Shown piece by piece: positions 56,429 through 64,000 of a stretch of 64,000 nucleotides of DNA. Every line of letters starts with the position of its first letter. Within the stretch, counting starts at the first letter, position 1. Below the pieces are notes generated by a model. It saw only the letters and a list, made by a program, of their open reading frames with translations. It did no database searches and was not told where the DNA came from. The stretch is from Nitrosospira multiformis (GTDB lineage: Bacteria; Pseudomonadota; Gammaproteobacteria; Burkholderiales; Nitrosomonadaceae). The position numbers were made by a program, and so were the translations under genes. The stretch covers positions 104,238 to 168,237 of the forward strand of contig JAFKJB010000008.1 of the NCBI GenBank assembly GCA_017306155.1, read 5' to 3'.

Positions 56429-57226
56429 ATGCCAGCCATCATCAGTTCGACGCGTGAAATACCTGAAACTGACGAAATTCCCCGGCACGTCGCCATCATC
56501 ATGGATGGCAATGGACGGTGGGCAAAAAAACGGTTCATGCCGCGCATGGCAGGTCACAAGCGTGGGGTGGAGACAGTACGCTCCGCAATCCGGGCCTGCA
56601 TGGAGCGGGGTGTCAAATACCTGACATTATTTGCCTTCAGCAGCGAAAACTGGCGCAGGCCACCTGAAGAAGTCGCGTTCCTGATGCAGTTGTTCATAAG
56701 CGTCCTGGAGCAGGAGGTGTCCAAGCTGCATGAGAACGGTATCCGCTTCAAGGTAATCGGGGATCTATCGAGATTCGAGCCGAAGATCATCGAGTTCATA
56801 CGCAACGGCGAAGCGCTCACGGCTGCCAATGAACGTTTCACGCTGACTATCGCGGCTAATTACGGCGGTCGGTGGGATATCATGCAAGCTGTTCGAAAAA
56901 TGCTTGCCGAATGCCCTCATCTGGGGACGACTTTCGATGAAAAAGACCTGATGCAGTATTTCGCTCTCAATCATGCGCCGGAACCGGATCTATTCATTCG
57001 TACGGGAGGCGAAAAGCGCATCAGCAACTTTCTTCTCTGGCAACTGGCATACACCGAGCTCTATTTTACCGACACGTTATGGCCGGATTTTGATGAGCGC
57101 GCCCTGGATCTCGCCATCCAGTCTTATCAGCAACGCGAGCGCCGATTTGGACGAACCAGCGAGCAACTCCAAGCGGCATCATCCTTGCGTGGAGGCAGAG
57201 AAGTCATCGAGAAAGCGATGGCATAG
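56429..57226 (+). CDS. uppS: Undecaprenyl diphosphate synthase
   Basis: Cis-prenyltransferase making the C55 carrier lipid for peptidoglycan and polysaccharide, 265 residues. The catalytic [16 protein letters not shown] motif, FSSENWRRP, and the final [20 protein letters not shown] are intact. Its product is the acceptor used by the WecA-like enzyme at 19.9-20.9 kb. Confidence 0.97.
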   Translation: MPAIISSTREIPETDEIPRHVAIIMDGNGRWAKKRFMPRMAGHKRGVETVRSAIRACMERGVKYLTLFAFSSENWRRPPEEVAFLMQLFISVLEQEVSKLHENGIRFKVIGDLSRFEPKIIEFIRNGEALTAANERFTLTIAANYGGRWDIMQAVRKMLAECPHLGTTFDEKDLMQYFALNHAPEPDLFIRTGGEKRISNFLLWQLAYTELYFTDTLWPDFDERALDLAIQSYQQRERRFGRTSEQLQAASSLRGGREVIEKAMA

Positions 57227-57270
57227 CTTCCGCACGTTCCGATCCGTGCTTTTTACTGACCGTCTCAACT

Positions 57271-58083
57271 ATGCTCCGGGCACGGGTTCTTACCGCCGTC
57301 ATTATGCTATCCGCCTTTCTGGCGGCGTTATTCTACTTATCTCCCATCTTCTGGATGGCGTTGCTGCTTGCGCTGACAATCGCCGGCTCGCTGGAATGGA
57401 CCCGGCTTGCCAGGTTTTCTCTCAACCATACCATCGCTTATCTTTTATTGACGGTACTGCTGGCAGGCGAACTCCTCTTTGTATTGAGTAGCGCGGTTGC
57501 TGTTGATCCCTATACGTCCTCATTCCTGGGGGTTTACTTTGCATCACTGATATTCTGGATCTTCGGCGCGACGATTTTCCTGAAATCGAGGCGTCCTGTC
57601 GGGAGTGTCATCCTGCTCGCGTTTATCGGCTGGCTGGTGCTGCTGCCGACCTGTCTTGCGTTATACCAGCTGCGCGCAATCGATCCCCTCCTCCTGCTCG
57701 GGTTCATGGGCGCTATCTGGCTATCCGATACAGCCGCATATTTTTCCGGGCGCACCTGGGGAAAAAACAGACTCGCGCCAAGCATCAGTCCCGGTAAAAC
57801 CTGGGAGGGTGTGGCTGGAGCGTTTGTTGCGGTACTGGTTTACGCACTTTTCTGGAGTTACGGCGAGGACGCGATTCCCGCCGCGTTATTGATTCCGCTG
57901 CTGCTGCTTCTTGCCGCGCTGGGAATCGTGGGCGATTTATTTGAATCGCTGATGAAGCGTCACGCCGGACTCAAGGACAGCGGCACTATTTTGCCTGGCC
58001 ACGGTGGTATACTTGACAGGATCGATGCACTGACCTCAACCCTGCCCGTTGCCGCTTTGGCACTTCTCCTGCTACATACCTGA
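57271..58083 (+). CDS. cdsA: Phosphatidate cytidylyltransferase
   Basis: CDP-diacylglycerol synthase of phospholipid synthesis, 270 residues, about eight membrane helices. The signature S-x3-KR-x4-KD at [20 protein letters not shown], ending GGILDR, is complete. Follows uppS by 44 bases and precedes dxr by 2 bases. Confidence 0.96.
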   Translation: MLRARVLTAVIMLSAFLAALFYLSPIFWMALLLALTIAGSLEWTRLARFSLNHTIAYLLLTVLLAGELLFVLSSAVAVDPYTSSFLGVYFASLIFWIFGATIFLKSRRPVGSVILLAFIGWLVLLPTCLALYQLRAIDPLLLLGFMGAIWLSDTAAYFSGRTWGKNRLAPSISPGKTWEGVAGAFVAVLVYALFWSYGEDAIPAALLIPLLLLLAALGIVGDLFESLMKRHAGLKDSGTILPGHGGILDRIDALTSTLPVAALALLLLHT

Positions 58084-58085
58084 TC

Positions 58086-59273
58086 ATGATTGCTGTTCGT
58101 CATCTCACCATTCTGGGTTCCACAGGCAGCATTGGCGTAAACACGCTGGATGTGGTAGCGCGTCACCCCGACCGGTTTCGCGTCGTGGCCCTTACCGCGA
58201 ACAAGAGTGTCCAGAAAATCCTGGAACAATGCCGGCGCTTTGAGCCGCGCTATGCGGTGCTGCTGGACGAGGCCAGCGCGGAACGGCTGCGGGTGGAAAT
58301 TCGTGGAGCAGGACTTGCCACTGAAGTGCTCTGGGGTGTGGATTCGCTGGAAAAAGTCGCTTCGCTGCCGGATGTGGATACGGTGATGGCAGCGATCGTG
58401 GGTGCAGCCGGAATACGTCCCACATTTGCAGCGGCTGCGACCGGCAAGCGGGTATTGCTTGCCAACAAGGAAACAATGGTGATGGCGGGGCGCATATTCA
58501 CGGACGTGGTCAAGGAAAATCACGCAACCCTGCTCCCGATCGATAGCGAACACAATGCTATTTTCCAGTCCCTGCCGCAGCACTTCAGTGGAGATCTGCA
58601 CGCAGTGGGCGTGCGCCGCATTCTGCTGACGGCATCTGGCGGCCCCTTTCGCCAGATGCCGCTGGCCGCACTGGAAAATGTAACACCCGGGCAGGCGTGT
58701 GCTCATCCCAATTGGGTAATGGGGCAGAAGATTTCGGTCGATTCCGCTACCATGATGAACAAGGGGCTCGAAGTCATCGAAGCGCACTGGTTGTTCGAAG
58801 CCTCGCCCGAGCAAATAGAGGTCGTCATTCACCCGCAGAGCATCATTCATTCCATGGTCGAATATGTGGATGGCTCGGTATTGGCGCAACTGGGCAATCC
58901 TGATATGCGTACTCCCATTGCCCATGCACTTGGTTTCCCTGAACGGATCGAGACTGGAGTCAACCCTCTGGATATGTTCAAGGTCGCCCGGCTGGATTTC
59001 GAGGCTCCCGATTTTGAACGCTTTCCCTGCCTGCGGCTGGCATATCAGGCGCTGGCAAGCGGGGGAAGCGCCCCGGCTGTGCTGAACGCTGCCAATGAAG
59101 TGGCAGTGGATTCCTTTCTCAAATGTCTCATGCCATTCACGGCCATTCCCGCCATGATCGAGGATGTCATGCAGACAATTGGCCGCAGGGACATCGCGAC
59201 TCTGGATGATGTGCTGGCGGCAGACGGCATGGCGCGCGAAGCGGCCCAAGAATGGCTGACGTGCCTGGCATAA
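58086..59273 (+). CDS. dxr: 1-deoxy-D-xylulose 5-phosphate reductoisomerase
   Basis: Second step of the MEP isoprenoid pathway, 395 residues. NADPH-binding [19 protein letters not shown], the metal-site [20 protein letters not shown] and the [20 protein letters not shown] stretch are all present. It supplies precursors for UppS upstream. A 306-base gap to rseP follows. Confidence 0.97.
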   Translation: MIAVRHLTILGSTGSIGVNTLDVVARHPDRFRVVALTANKSVQKILEQCRRFEPRYAVLLDEASAERLRVEIRGAGLATEVLWGVDSLEKVASLPDVDTVMAAIVGAAGIRPTFAAAATGKRVLLANKETMVMAGRIFTDVVKENHATLLPIDSEHNAIFQSLPQHFSGDLHAVGVRRILLTASGGPFRQMPLAALENVTPGQACAHPNWVMGQKISVDSATMMNKGLEVIEAHWLFEASPEQIEVVIHPQSIIHSMVEYVDGSVLAQLGNPDMRTPIAHALGFPERIETGVNPLDMFKVARLDFEAPDFERFPCLRLAYQALASGGSAPAVLNAANEVAVDSFLKCLMPFTAIPAMIEDVMQTIGRRDIATLDDVLAADGMAREAAQEWLTCLA

Positions 59274-59579
59274 AGTGTCGCAATCATTGGCCTTTCCGGC
59301 AGGCTGGACAACGGTTTATCCACTCCTTCTGAGGAAGGCTTCTCATTCATCCAGCAGATCCGGACATTCGGCTGGTTCCGGTAGCGCTTATGCAGGCGCT
59401 ATGGCAGATGTGAACCCGCGAAGCGCCGGATTCGTTTACGGGATCAGCTTTACCCGTTCCGCCGGTTGCGTAAGCTCCATCAGTCCTGATTGCGGCTTCC
59501 ATTCCATCCATGCGAAGATGGAAGACTTCCTTTACTTCTTCGTATCAGAGAGTCTGCCGGAACGCAGACCCGTAGAAGC
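59274..59579. other. 306-base gap between dxr and rseP
   Basis: dxr and rseP are usually closer in this cluster. No gene, promoter or repeat could be supported here; the open frame running through it resembles nothing known. Confidence 0.5.
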
Positions 59580-60947
59580 ATGACATTCCTTTTTACCCTT
59601 GCCGCTTTCGTCGTTGCGCTTGGCCTGCTGATCGTGTTTCACGAATTCGGCCATTACCTCATCGCCCGCTGGTGTGGAGTAAAAGTGTTGCGTTTTTCCA
59701 TTGGTTTTGGTCGCCCGCTGATGCGGAAGCAGGTGGGAAAAGACCAGACCGAATGGGTTATTGCAGCCTTTCCTCTTGGCGGCTATGTGAAGATGCTCGA
59801 TGAACGTGAAGGAACGGTTGCACCGGAGGAGTTGCCACGCTCATTCAACCGCAAGCCGGTTTCGCAACGGTTTGCCATTGTCGCAGCCGGGCCGGTCGCA
59901 AATTTTCTGCTGGCGATCGTCCTTTACTGGCTGCTGTTCATGCTGGGTATCCATGCGATGAAGCCTGTTCTCGGACCTGTTGCCTCCGCAACCCCGGCGG
60001 CATTTGCCGGCTTCAAGAAGGGCGACACTCTGAGACGAATCGAGGGTGAACCGGTGGAAACCTGGCAGGATGCGAGCTGGTTGTTATTGTCGCATGCCGT
60101 GGAACGGCCTCCTTCACTTGCCGTGGAAGTGACTGACATCCACGGTCAGACCGGACTGCGGATGCTGGATTTGAGCAGCATCCAGGCGGATGATCTGAAT
60201 GGGGAGTTTTTGAAGAAAATCGGCCTCAGCAGTTATCAGCCCGAGGTCAAACCCGTTATTTCGCAGGTTATACCCGATAGTGCCGGAAGCCGCGCGGGCT
60301 TGCTGCCAGGCGACGAGGTCCTGGCAGTAAACGGGCAGAAAATTTCCCTGTGGCAAGACCTGGTGCAACAGGTGCGAGACCGGCCGGGGTCATCGCTCAT
60401 GCTGGAAATCCGGCGTGATGGTGCCGTGATCGACCAGGAAGTTGTTCCCGACAGCGTCACAGAGAATGGAGAAAAAATCGGGAAAATTGGAATTGCGCCG
60501 CGGATTGATTCCGATGAGATCGAAAAGCTGTTGATCGAAGTGCGCTATCCCTTGGGCATCGCTTTTGCCAAGGCGATAAACAAAACCTGGGAAACTTCGA
60601 AATTCACCTTGCAAATGTTCGGAAAAATGCTGGCAGGTGAAGTGTCCTGGAAGAATGTAAGCGGCCCCATCACTATTGCCGACTATGCAGGAAAATCTGC
60701 CCAGATGGGTCTTTCGCCTTATCTGGGCTTTCTCGCCCTGATCAGTGTCAGTTTGGGGGTATTGAACCTGCTGCCCATTCCCGTACTGGATGGAGGGCAT
60801 TTAATGTATTATGTCATCGAAATCGTCAAGGGCAGTCCGCTCTCCGCGAAAGCGATGGAAATCGGCCAGCAGGTGGGGATGGCGCTTTTGTTTGCCCTGA
60901 TGGCTTTTGCCATTTATAACGACATAAACCGCCTCATCCCCGGTTAG
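59580..60947 (+). CDS. rseP: RIP metalloprotease RseP
   Basis: Site-2 intramembrane zinc protease that cleaves anti-sigma factors and remnant signal peptides, 455 residues. HEFGH in the first helix (H21, E22, H25) binds zinc; LPIPVLDGGHLMYY carries the third ligand. Two PDZ domains lie between (about residues 115-300). Start is the ATG before TFLFTLAAFVVAL. bamA starts three bases after its stop. Confidence 0.96.
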   Translation: MTFLFTLAAFVVALGLLIVFHEFGHYLIARWCGVKVLRFSIGFGRPLMRKQVGKDQTEWVIAAFPLGGYVKMLDEREGTVAPEELPRSFNRKPVSQRFAIVAAGPVANFLLAIVLYWLLFMLGIHAMKPVLGPVASATPAAFAGFKKGDTLRRIEGEPVETWQDASWLLLSHAVERPPSLAVEVTDIHGQTGLRMLDLSSIQADDLNGEFLKKIGLSSYQPEVKPVISQVIPDSAGSRAGLLPGDEVLAVNGQKISLWQDLVQQVRDRPGSSLMLEIRRDGAVIDQEVVPDSVTENGEKIGKIGIAPRIDSDEIEKLLIEVRYPLGIAFAKAINKTWETSKFTLQMFGKMLAGEVSWKNVSGPITIADYAGKSAQMGLSPYLGFLALISVSLGVLNLLPIPVLDGGHLMYYVIEIVKGSPLSAKAMEIGQQVGMALLFALMAFAIYNDINRLIPG

Positions 60948-60950
60948 AGC

Positions 60951-63233
60951 ATGAAAGTCAGGTATCTGGTCGCGCTTGTTTCTGCCTTGTGCGCTTCGGT
61001 TTCGTGGGCACGTGAGCCCTTCGAAGTCAAAGACATCCGGGTGGAGGGCATACAGCGCACCGAGGCCGGAACCGTGTTCAGTTACTTGCCGGTGAAGGTC
61101 GGGGATGTGCTCGACGATGAAAAGGCGGCGGCGGCGATCAAGGCGTTATATGCCACCGGTTTTTTCAAGGATGTGCGGCTCGAATCCGAGAACGGTGTCC
61201 TGATCGTGGTGATAGAGGAACGGCCGGCGATTGCCCAGATCAACATTGTCGGTGCCAAGGAGTTTGAGAAAGACAAACTCAAGGAAGGGCTGAAACAGGC
61301 AGGCCTGGCAGAATCCCGTATTTTCGATCGCTCGACGCTGGAAAAGGCCGAACAGGAACTCAAGCAGCAATATATGGCACGCGGCAAATATGCCGTGAAA
61401 ATCACCACGACCACAACCCCTCTTGAACGAAACCGGGTGGGCATTACCTTTCATGTGGACGAAGGCAGGACCGCCAAGATTCGCAAGATCAATATCGTCG
61501 GAAATAAGGCTTTCAAGGAAAAGGATCTGTTGAGCGCATTCTCGCTGCGGACCCCTGGCCTTTTGACCTGGCTCACCAAGGAAGACCAGTATTCCAAGCA
61601 GAAACTCGGCGGCGATCTCGAATCGCTCCGTTCCTATTACCTGAATCGCGGCTACCTGGAATTCAGCATAGAATCGACGCAGGTATCGATCACGCCCGAC
61701 ATGCAGGATATTTACATAACGGTAAATATCATCGAGGGTCCTAAATATGATGTTTCCGAAATCAAGCTTGCCGGTGAACTGCTAGTTCCGGAAGAGGAAC
61801 TGCGCAAGCTCATAAAACTCTCGACGGGAGATACGTTTTCCCGCGAGAAGCTGACGGAGTCCATCAAGCTCATCACCGACCGGCTCGGCGACGACGGCTA
61901 CGCATTTGCCAATGTCAACGCTTCTCCCCAGCTGGACAAGGAAAAGCAGCAGGTGGCGTTCACTTTTTTTATCGATCCCGGTCGTCGCGTCTATGTCAGA
62001 CGCATCAATATTACCGGCAACTCCCGAACCCGGGATGAAGTGATACGGCGGGAAATGCGCCAGTTCGAAGGGGGCTGGTATTCAACCAGCAAGATAAACC
62101 GCTCCAAGACGAGGATTGACCGGTTGAATTACTTTACCGCCGTCAATGTAGAGACCCCGGCGGTTCCCGGTACCACGGACCAGATCGATGTGAATGTCGA
62201 AGTCAAGGAAAAGCCGACGGGCGCCGTGATGTTCGGTGCGGGCTATTCCAACATGGAGGGACTGATACTGAGCGCATCTGTTGCGCAGGACAACATATTC
62301 GGCACCGGCAAGTTCGTCAATCTCATGGTGAATACCGGTAGCGTCAACAAGACCTATTCATTGTCCTATACCGACCCCTATTTCACCAAGGATGGTGTCA
62401 CGGCAGGACTCGATCTCTATAAGCGAGTGCTCAACACGCGCACCCTGTCCTCCGTGATGAACTTCAATACCGACACGCTGGGCGCAGGCCTGCGTTTTGG
62501 CATTCCCATCAACGAAAATGACAGCATCCTGGGTGGGCTGGGGGCGGAACAAACCACGATCGATCTTGGGCCTGACAGCCCGCAGCGTAATATCGATTTC
62601 GTGAATAAATTCGGGCGGACTACGCTCAACATACCCGGAACGCTCAGCTGGAGACGGGACGGTCGTGACAGTGCAATCTGGACAACTTCGGGAACCACGC
62701 AGCGCGCGTTCGTCGAGGTGGGCCTGCCGGGAGGAGACCTCACTTATTATAAGTTGAGTTATGACCTGCGCTGGTATTTCCCTATCACCGAGATATTTAC
62801 GCTGATGTTGAATGGAGAACTCGGATATGGGGGTGGCTATTCCGGCAAGGAGCTTCCTTTTTTCAAGAATTTCTTTGCGGGAGGCAATACCTCCGTGCGG
62901 GGTTATAACATCAGTTCGCTTGGCCCCAGAGACGCAACCAACAGAACGCTGGGAGGCAACAAACGTGCGGTAGGTAATATCGAAGTTCTGTTTCCGATGC
63001 CCGGCATGAGGAATGACCGCACGGTACGCCTGAGCGCGTTTCTGGATGGCGGCACGGTCTGGGGACCCGGCGGGGTAAGACCGGAGCAGGAAGGCTTGCG
63101 TTATTCCGCCGGTATAGCCGTTACCTGGATATCCCCTATGGGACCGCTCAAAATCAGCGTAGCCCAGCCTTTGAACAGCAAGCCCGGCGACAACATACAG
63201 CGTTTTCAGTTTCAGTTTGGGCAACAATTCTAG
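60951..63233 (+). CDS. bamA: Outer-membrane assembly factor BamA
   Basis: Central component of the BAM complex inserting beta-barrel proteins, 760 residues. The signal peptide ends at WA-R (residue 20); five POTRA domains follow (first FEVKDIRVEGIQRTEAGTVF), then the 16-strand barrel with FFAGGNTSVRGYN (the VRGF/Y-type loop motif) and a C-terminal Phe. Close packing with rseP and skp indicates a single transcript. Confidence 0.97.
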   Translation: MKVRYLVALVSALCASVSWAREPFEVKDIRVEGIQRTEAGTVFSYLPVKVGDVLDDEKAAAAIKALYATGFFKDVRLESENGVLIVVIEERPAIAQINIVGAKEFEKDKLKEGLKQAGLAESRIFDRSTLEKAEQELKQQYMARGKYAVKITTTTTPLERNRVGITFHVDEGRTAKIRKINIVGNKAFKEKDLLSAFSLRTPGLLTWLTKEDQYSKQKLGGDLESLRSYYLNRGYLEFSIESTQVSITPDMQDIYITVNIIEGPKYDVSEIKLAGELLVPEEELRKLIKLSTGDTFSREKLTESIKLITDRLGDDGYAFANVNASPQLDKEKQQVAFTFFIDPGRRVYVRRINITGNSRTRDEVIRREMRQFEGGWYSTSKINRSKTRIDRLNYFTAVNVETPAVPGTTDQIDVNVEVKEKPTGAVMFGAGYSNMEGLILSASVAQDNIFGTGKFVNLMVNTGSVNKTYSLSYTDPYFTKDGVTAGLDLYKRVLNTRTLSSVMNFNTDTLGAGLRFGIPINENDSILGGLGAEQTTIDLGPDSPQRNIDFVNKFGRTTLNIPGTLSWRRDGRDSAIWTTSGTTQRAFVEVGLPGGDLTYYKLSYDLRWYFPITEIFTLMLNGELGYGGGYSGKELPFFKNFFAGGNTSVRGYNISSLGPRDATNRTLGGNKRAVGNIEVLFPMPGMRNDRTVRLSAFLDGGTVWGPGGVRPEQEGLRYSAGIAVTWISPMGPLKISVAQPLNSKPGDNIQRFQFQFGQQF

Positions 63234-63247
63234 ATCCGGAGATAAAA

Positions 63248-63775
63248 TTGAAACACAAGATACTGGGACGAACTTTAATTGCGATAACGTGCATCCTCGT
63301 CGCATCTATCTACGGAACCGCAAGCGCCCTGGCAGAAGATATCAAGATCGGTGTTGTCGACACGGAACGCGTTCTGGCTGAATCTGCGCCTGCCGTCAGA
63401 GCGCTTAGAAAAATCGAAAGGGAATTCCTCCCGCGGGACCAGGAACTCAAGAAACTCGCGGTACAGGCGAAGGAGCTTCAGGATTTGCTGGAAAAAGAAG
63501 GAAAGCGCATGCCGGAAGCGGAACGCCGCAACAAGGAACGCGACCTGGCTGCGCTTAACCGGGAATACCAGCGCGGGCAACGGCAGATGCGTGAAGATCT
63601 GAGCCTGCGCCAGAACGATGAGGTTGCGGCGCTTCAGTTGACTGCCACCAAGGCCATTCAAATCATTGCCGAGACCGAGAAATACGACCTCATATTGCCC
63701 CTGCGCGATGTCGTCTATCGGAGTCCGCGAATCGATATTACTGACAAGGTGCTCAAAGCATTGGTCGACAAGTAG
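63248..63775 (+). CDS. skp: Periplasmic chaperone Skp/OmpH
   Basis: Trimeric periplasmic chaperone for outer-membrane proteins, 175 residues. TTG start with GGAG 6 bases upstream; the signal peptide ends near SALA-ED, followed by IKIGVVDTERVL and long charged helices forming the tentacles. It follows bamA by 14 bases. The usual next gene, lpxD, is not reached because an IS-like element begins 80 bases downstream. Confidence 0.93.
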   Translation: MKHKILGRTLIAITCILVASIYGTASALAEDIKIGVVDTERVLAESAPAVRALRKIEREFLPRDQELKKLAVQAKELQDLLEKEGKRMPEAERRNKERDLAALNREYQRGQRQMREDLSLRQNDEVAALQLTATKAIQIIAETEKYDLILPLRDVVYRSPRIDITDKVLKALVDK

Positions 63776-63900
63776 CTCTGTCGGCCAGGTGCAACGGGCA
63801 AATGCACTGATTCTCCTTTATTCACTTATCAAGAACCCGGGAAAACATCGCGCTAGGGCCTGTTGACGTTTTGATCTAAAGGTTTTGTGATTAGGAAGAA

Positions 63901-63942
63901 AACTCGTATTGTTAAAGCTCTCATACAGTAACAACACGAGTT
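63901..63942 (+). promoter_or_regulatory. Hairpin before the transposase start
   Basis: AACTCGTATTGTTA (63901-63914) pairs with TAACAACACGAGTT (63929-63942) with one mismatch. It ends four bases before the transposase ATG and could block ribosome access on read-through transcripts, a known way insertion sequences limit transposition. The effect here is inferred. Confidence 0.45.
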
Positions 63943-63946
63943 TTCG

Positions 63947-64000
63947 ATGCCCCGATTGCTGCTCAGTGACGAGTATTGGTCGAAGCTGCACAAGATTCTG
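63947..64000 (+). CDS. IS5-family transposase, N-terminal fragment
   Basis: The first 18 codons, MPRLLLSDEYWSKLHKIL, match the N-terminus of IS5-type transposases (LSD-x-W-x-K/R-L). The frame is open to the window edge. No SD sequence stands clear of the hairpin. Family is fairly sure from the short match plus terminal repeat; subgroup is not. Confidence 0.65.
   Translation, partial: MPRLLLSDEYWSKLHKIL

Larger units (their letters stand above)
63856..64000 (+). mobile_element. Left end of an IS5-like insertion sequence
   Basis: Begins GGGCCTGTTGACGTTTTGAT, resembling terminal repeats of IS5-family elements, followed by a non-coding lead and a transposase start at 63947. The right end is outside the window, so inverted repeat and target duplication cannot be checked. 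It separates skp from the expected lpx genes. Confidence 0.7.

Noticed and set aside
59275-59583. 102-codon frame between dxr and rseP
   Set aside because: No ribosome site, no family resemblance, overlaps the rseP start out of frame.
62358-63305. 315-codon leftward frame opposite bamA
   Set aside because: Antisense to an intact, essential gene; no supporting signals.

Overview
The window looks like a chromosomal segment of a betaproteobacterium, most plausibly an ammonia oxidiser of the Nitrosospira/Nitrosomonadaceae type. This is inferred from gene order (fmdB-like, DUF502, aspS, nudB; smc, zipA-like, ligA; rpsB to skp), from a PEP-CTERM exoprotein, and from the iron-uptake, c-di-GMP and NtrC-type regulatory genes. 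No ammonia-oxidation genes, rRNA, tRNA or CRISPR arrays are visible, so the genus stays an inference.

Layout. Positions 1-4.4 kb hold nadA (C-terminus outside the window) and a leftward operon fmdB-like, DUF502, aspS, nudB. Positions 4.4-6.2 kb are a decayed stretch: a tandem duplication, an NadS-like antitoxin gene with two compensating frameshifts, and a RelB-like antitoxin whose RelE-like toxin survives only as a scrap. From 6.2 to 9.9 kb a PepSY iron-reductase gene and a siderophore receptor flank a Fur-box-like palindrome. From 10.5 to 16.3 kb there is a PAS-GGDEF-EAL protein, then a histidine kinase overlapping an NtrC-type sigma-54 activator, followed by a secreted two-repeat protein with a near-perfect -24/-12 promoter and upstream inverted repeats. 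From 16.5 to 20.9 kb lie a type II NADH dehydrogenase and two exopolysaccharide or O-antigen genes. From 21.1 to 26.5 kb are a DAACS transporter, a secreted BNR-repeat protein with a CxCC motif, and a second TonB-dependent receptor.

From 26.5 to 36.3 kb are serB, an SH3-type lipoprotein, a diguanylate cyclase whose N-terminal membrane segment is repeated four times, mfd and recJ. From 36.3 to 39.5 kb are a DUF1207 outer-membrane protein, a frameshifted SMR efflux gene and a PEP-CTERM protein. From 39.7 to 50.7 kb is housekeeping: queF, smc, zipA-like, ligA, galU, a hypoxanthine phosphoribosyltransferase next to a methylthioinosine/methylthioadenosine phosphorylase, def and aroK. From 50.8 to 52.6 kb is a leftward envelope-stress-like cluster (YqjD-like, holin/YqjE-like, a hydrophilic/hydrophobic hybrid protein, a 26-residue membrane peptide, an EF-hand protein). 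From 52.8 kb to the end runs rpsB-tsf-pyrH-frr-uppS-cdsA-dxr-rseP-bamA-skp, cut after skp by the left end of an IS5-like element.

The most interesting non-housekeeping signals are the sigma-54 two-component module with its probable target, the quadruplicated membrane segment of the diguanylate cyclase, the CxCC BNR protein/TonB receptor pair, and the cluster of decayed toxin-antitoxin genes. None is proven to be a new system from sequence alone.
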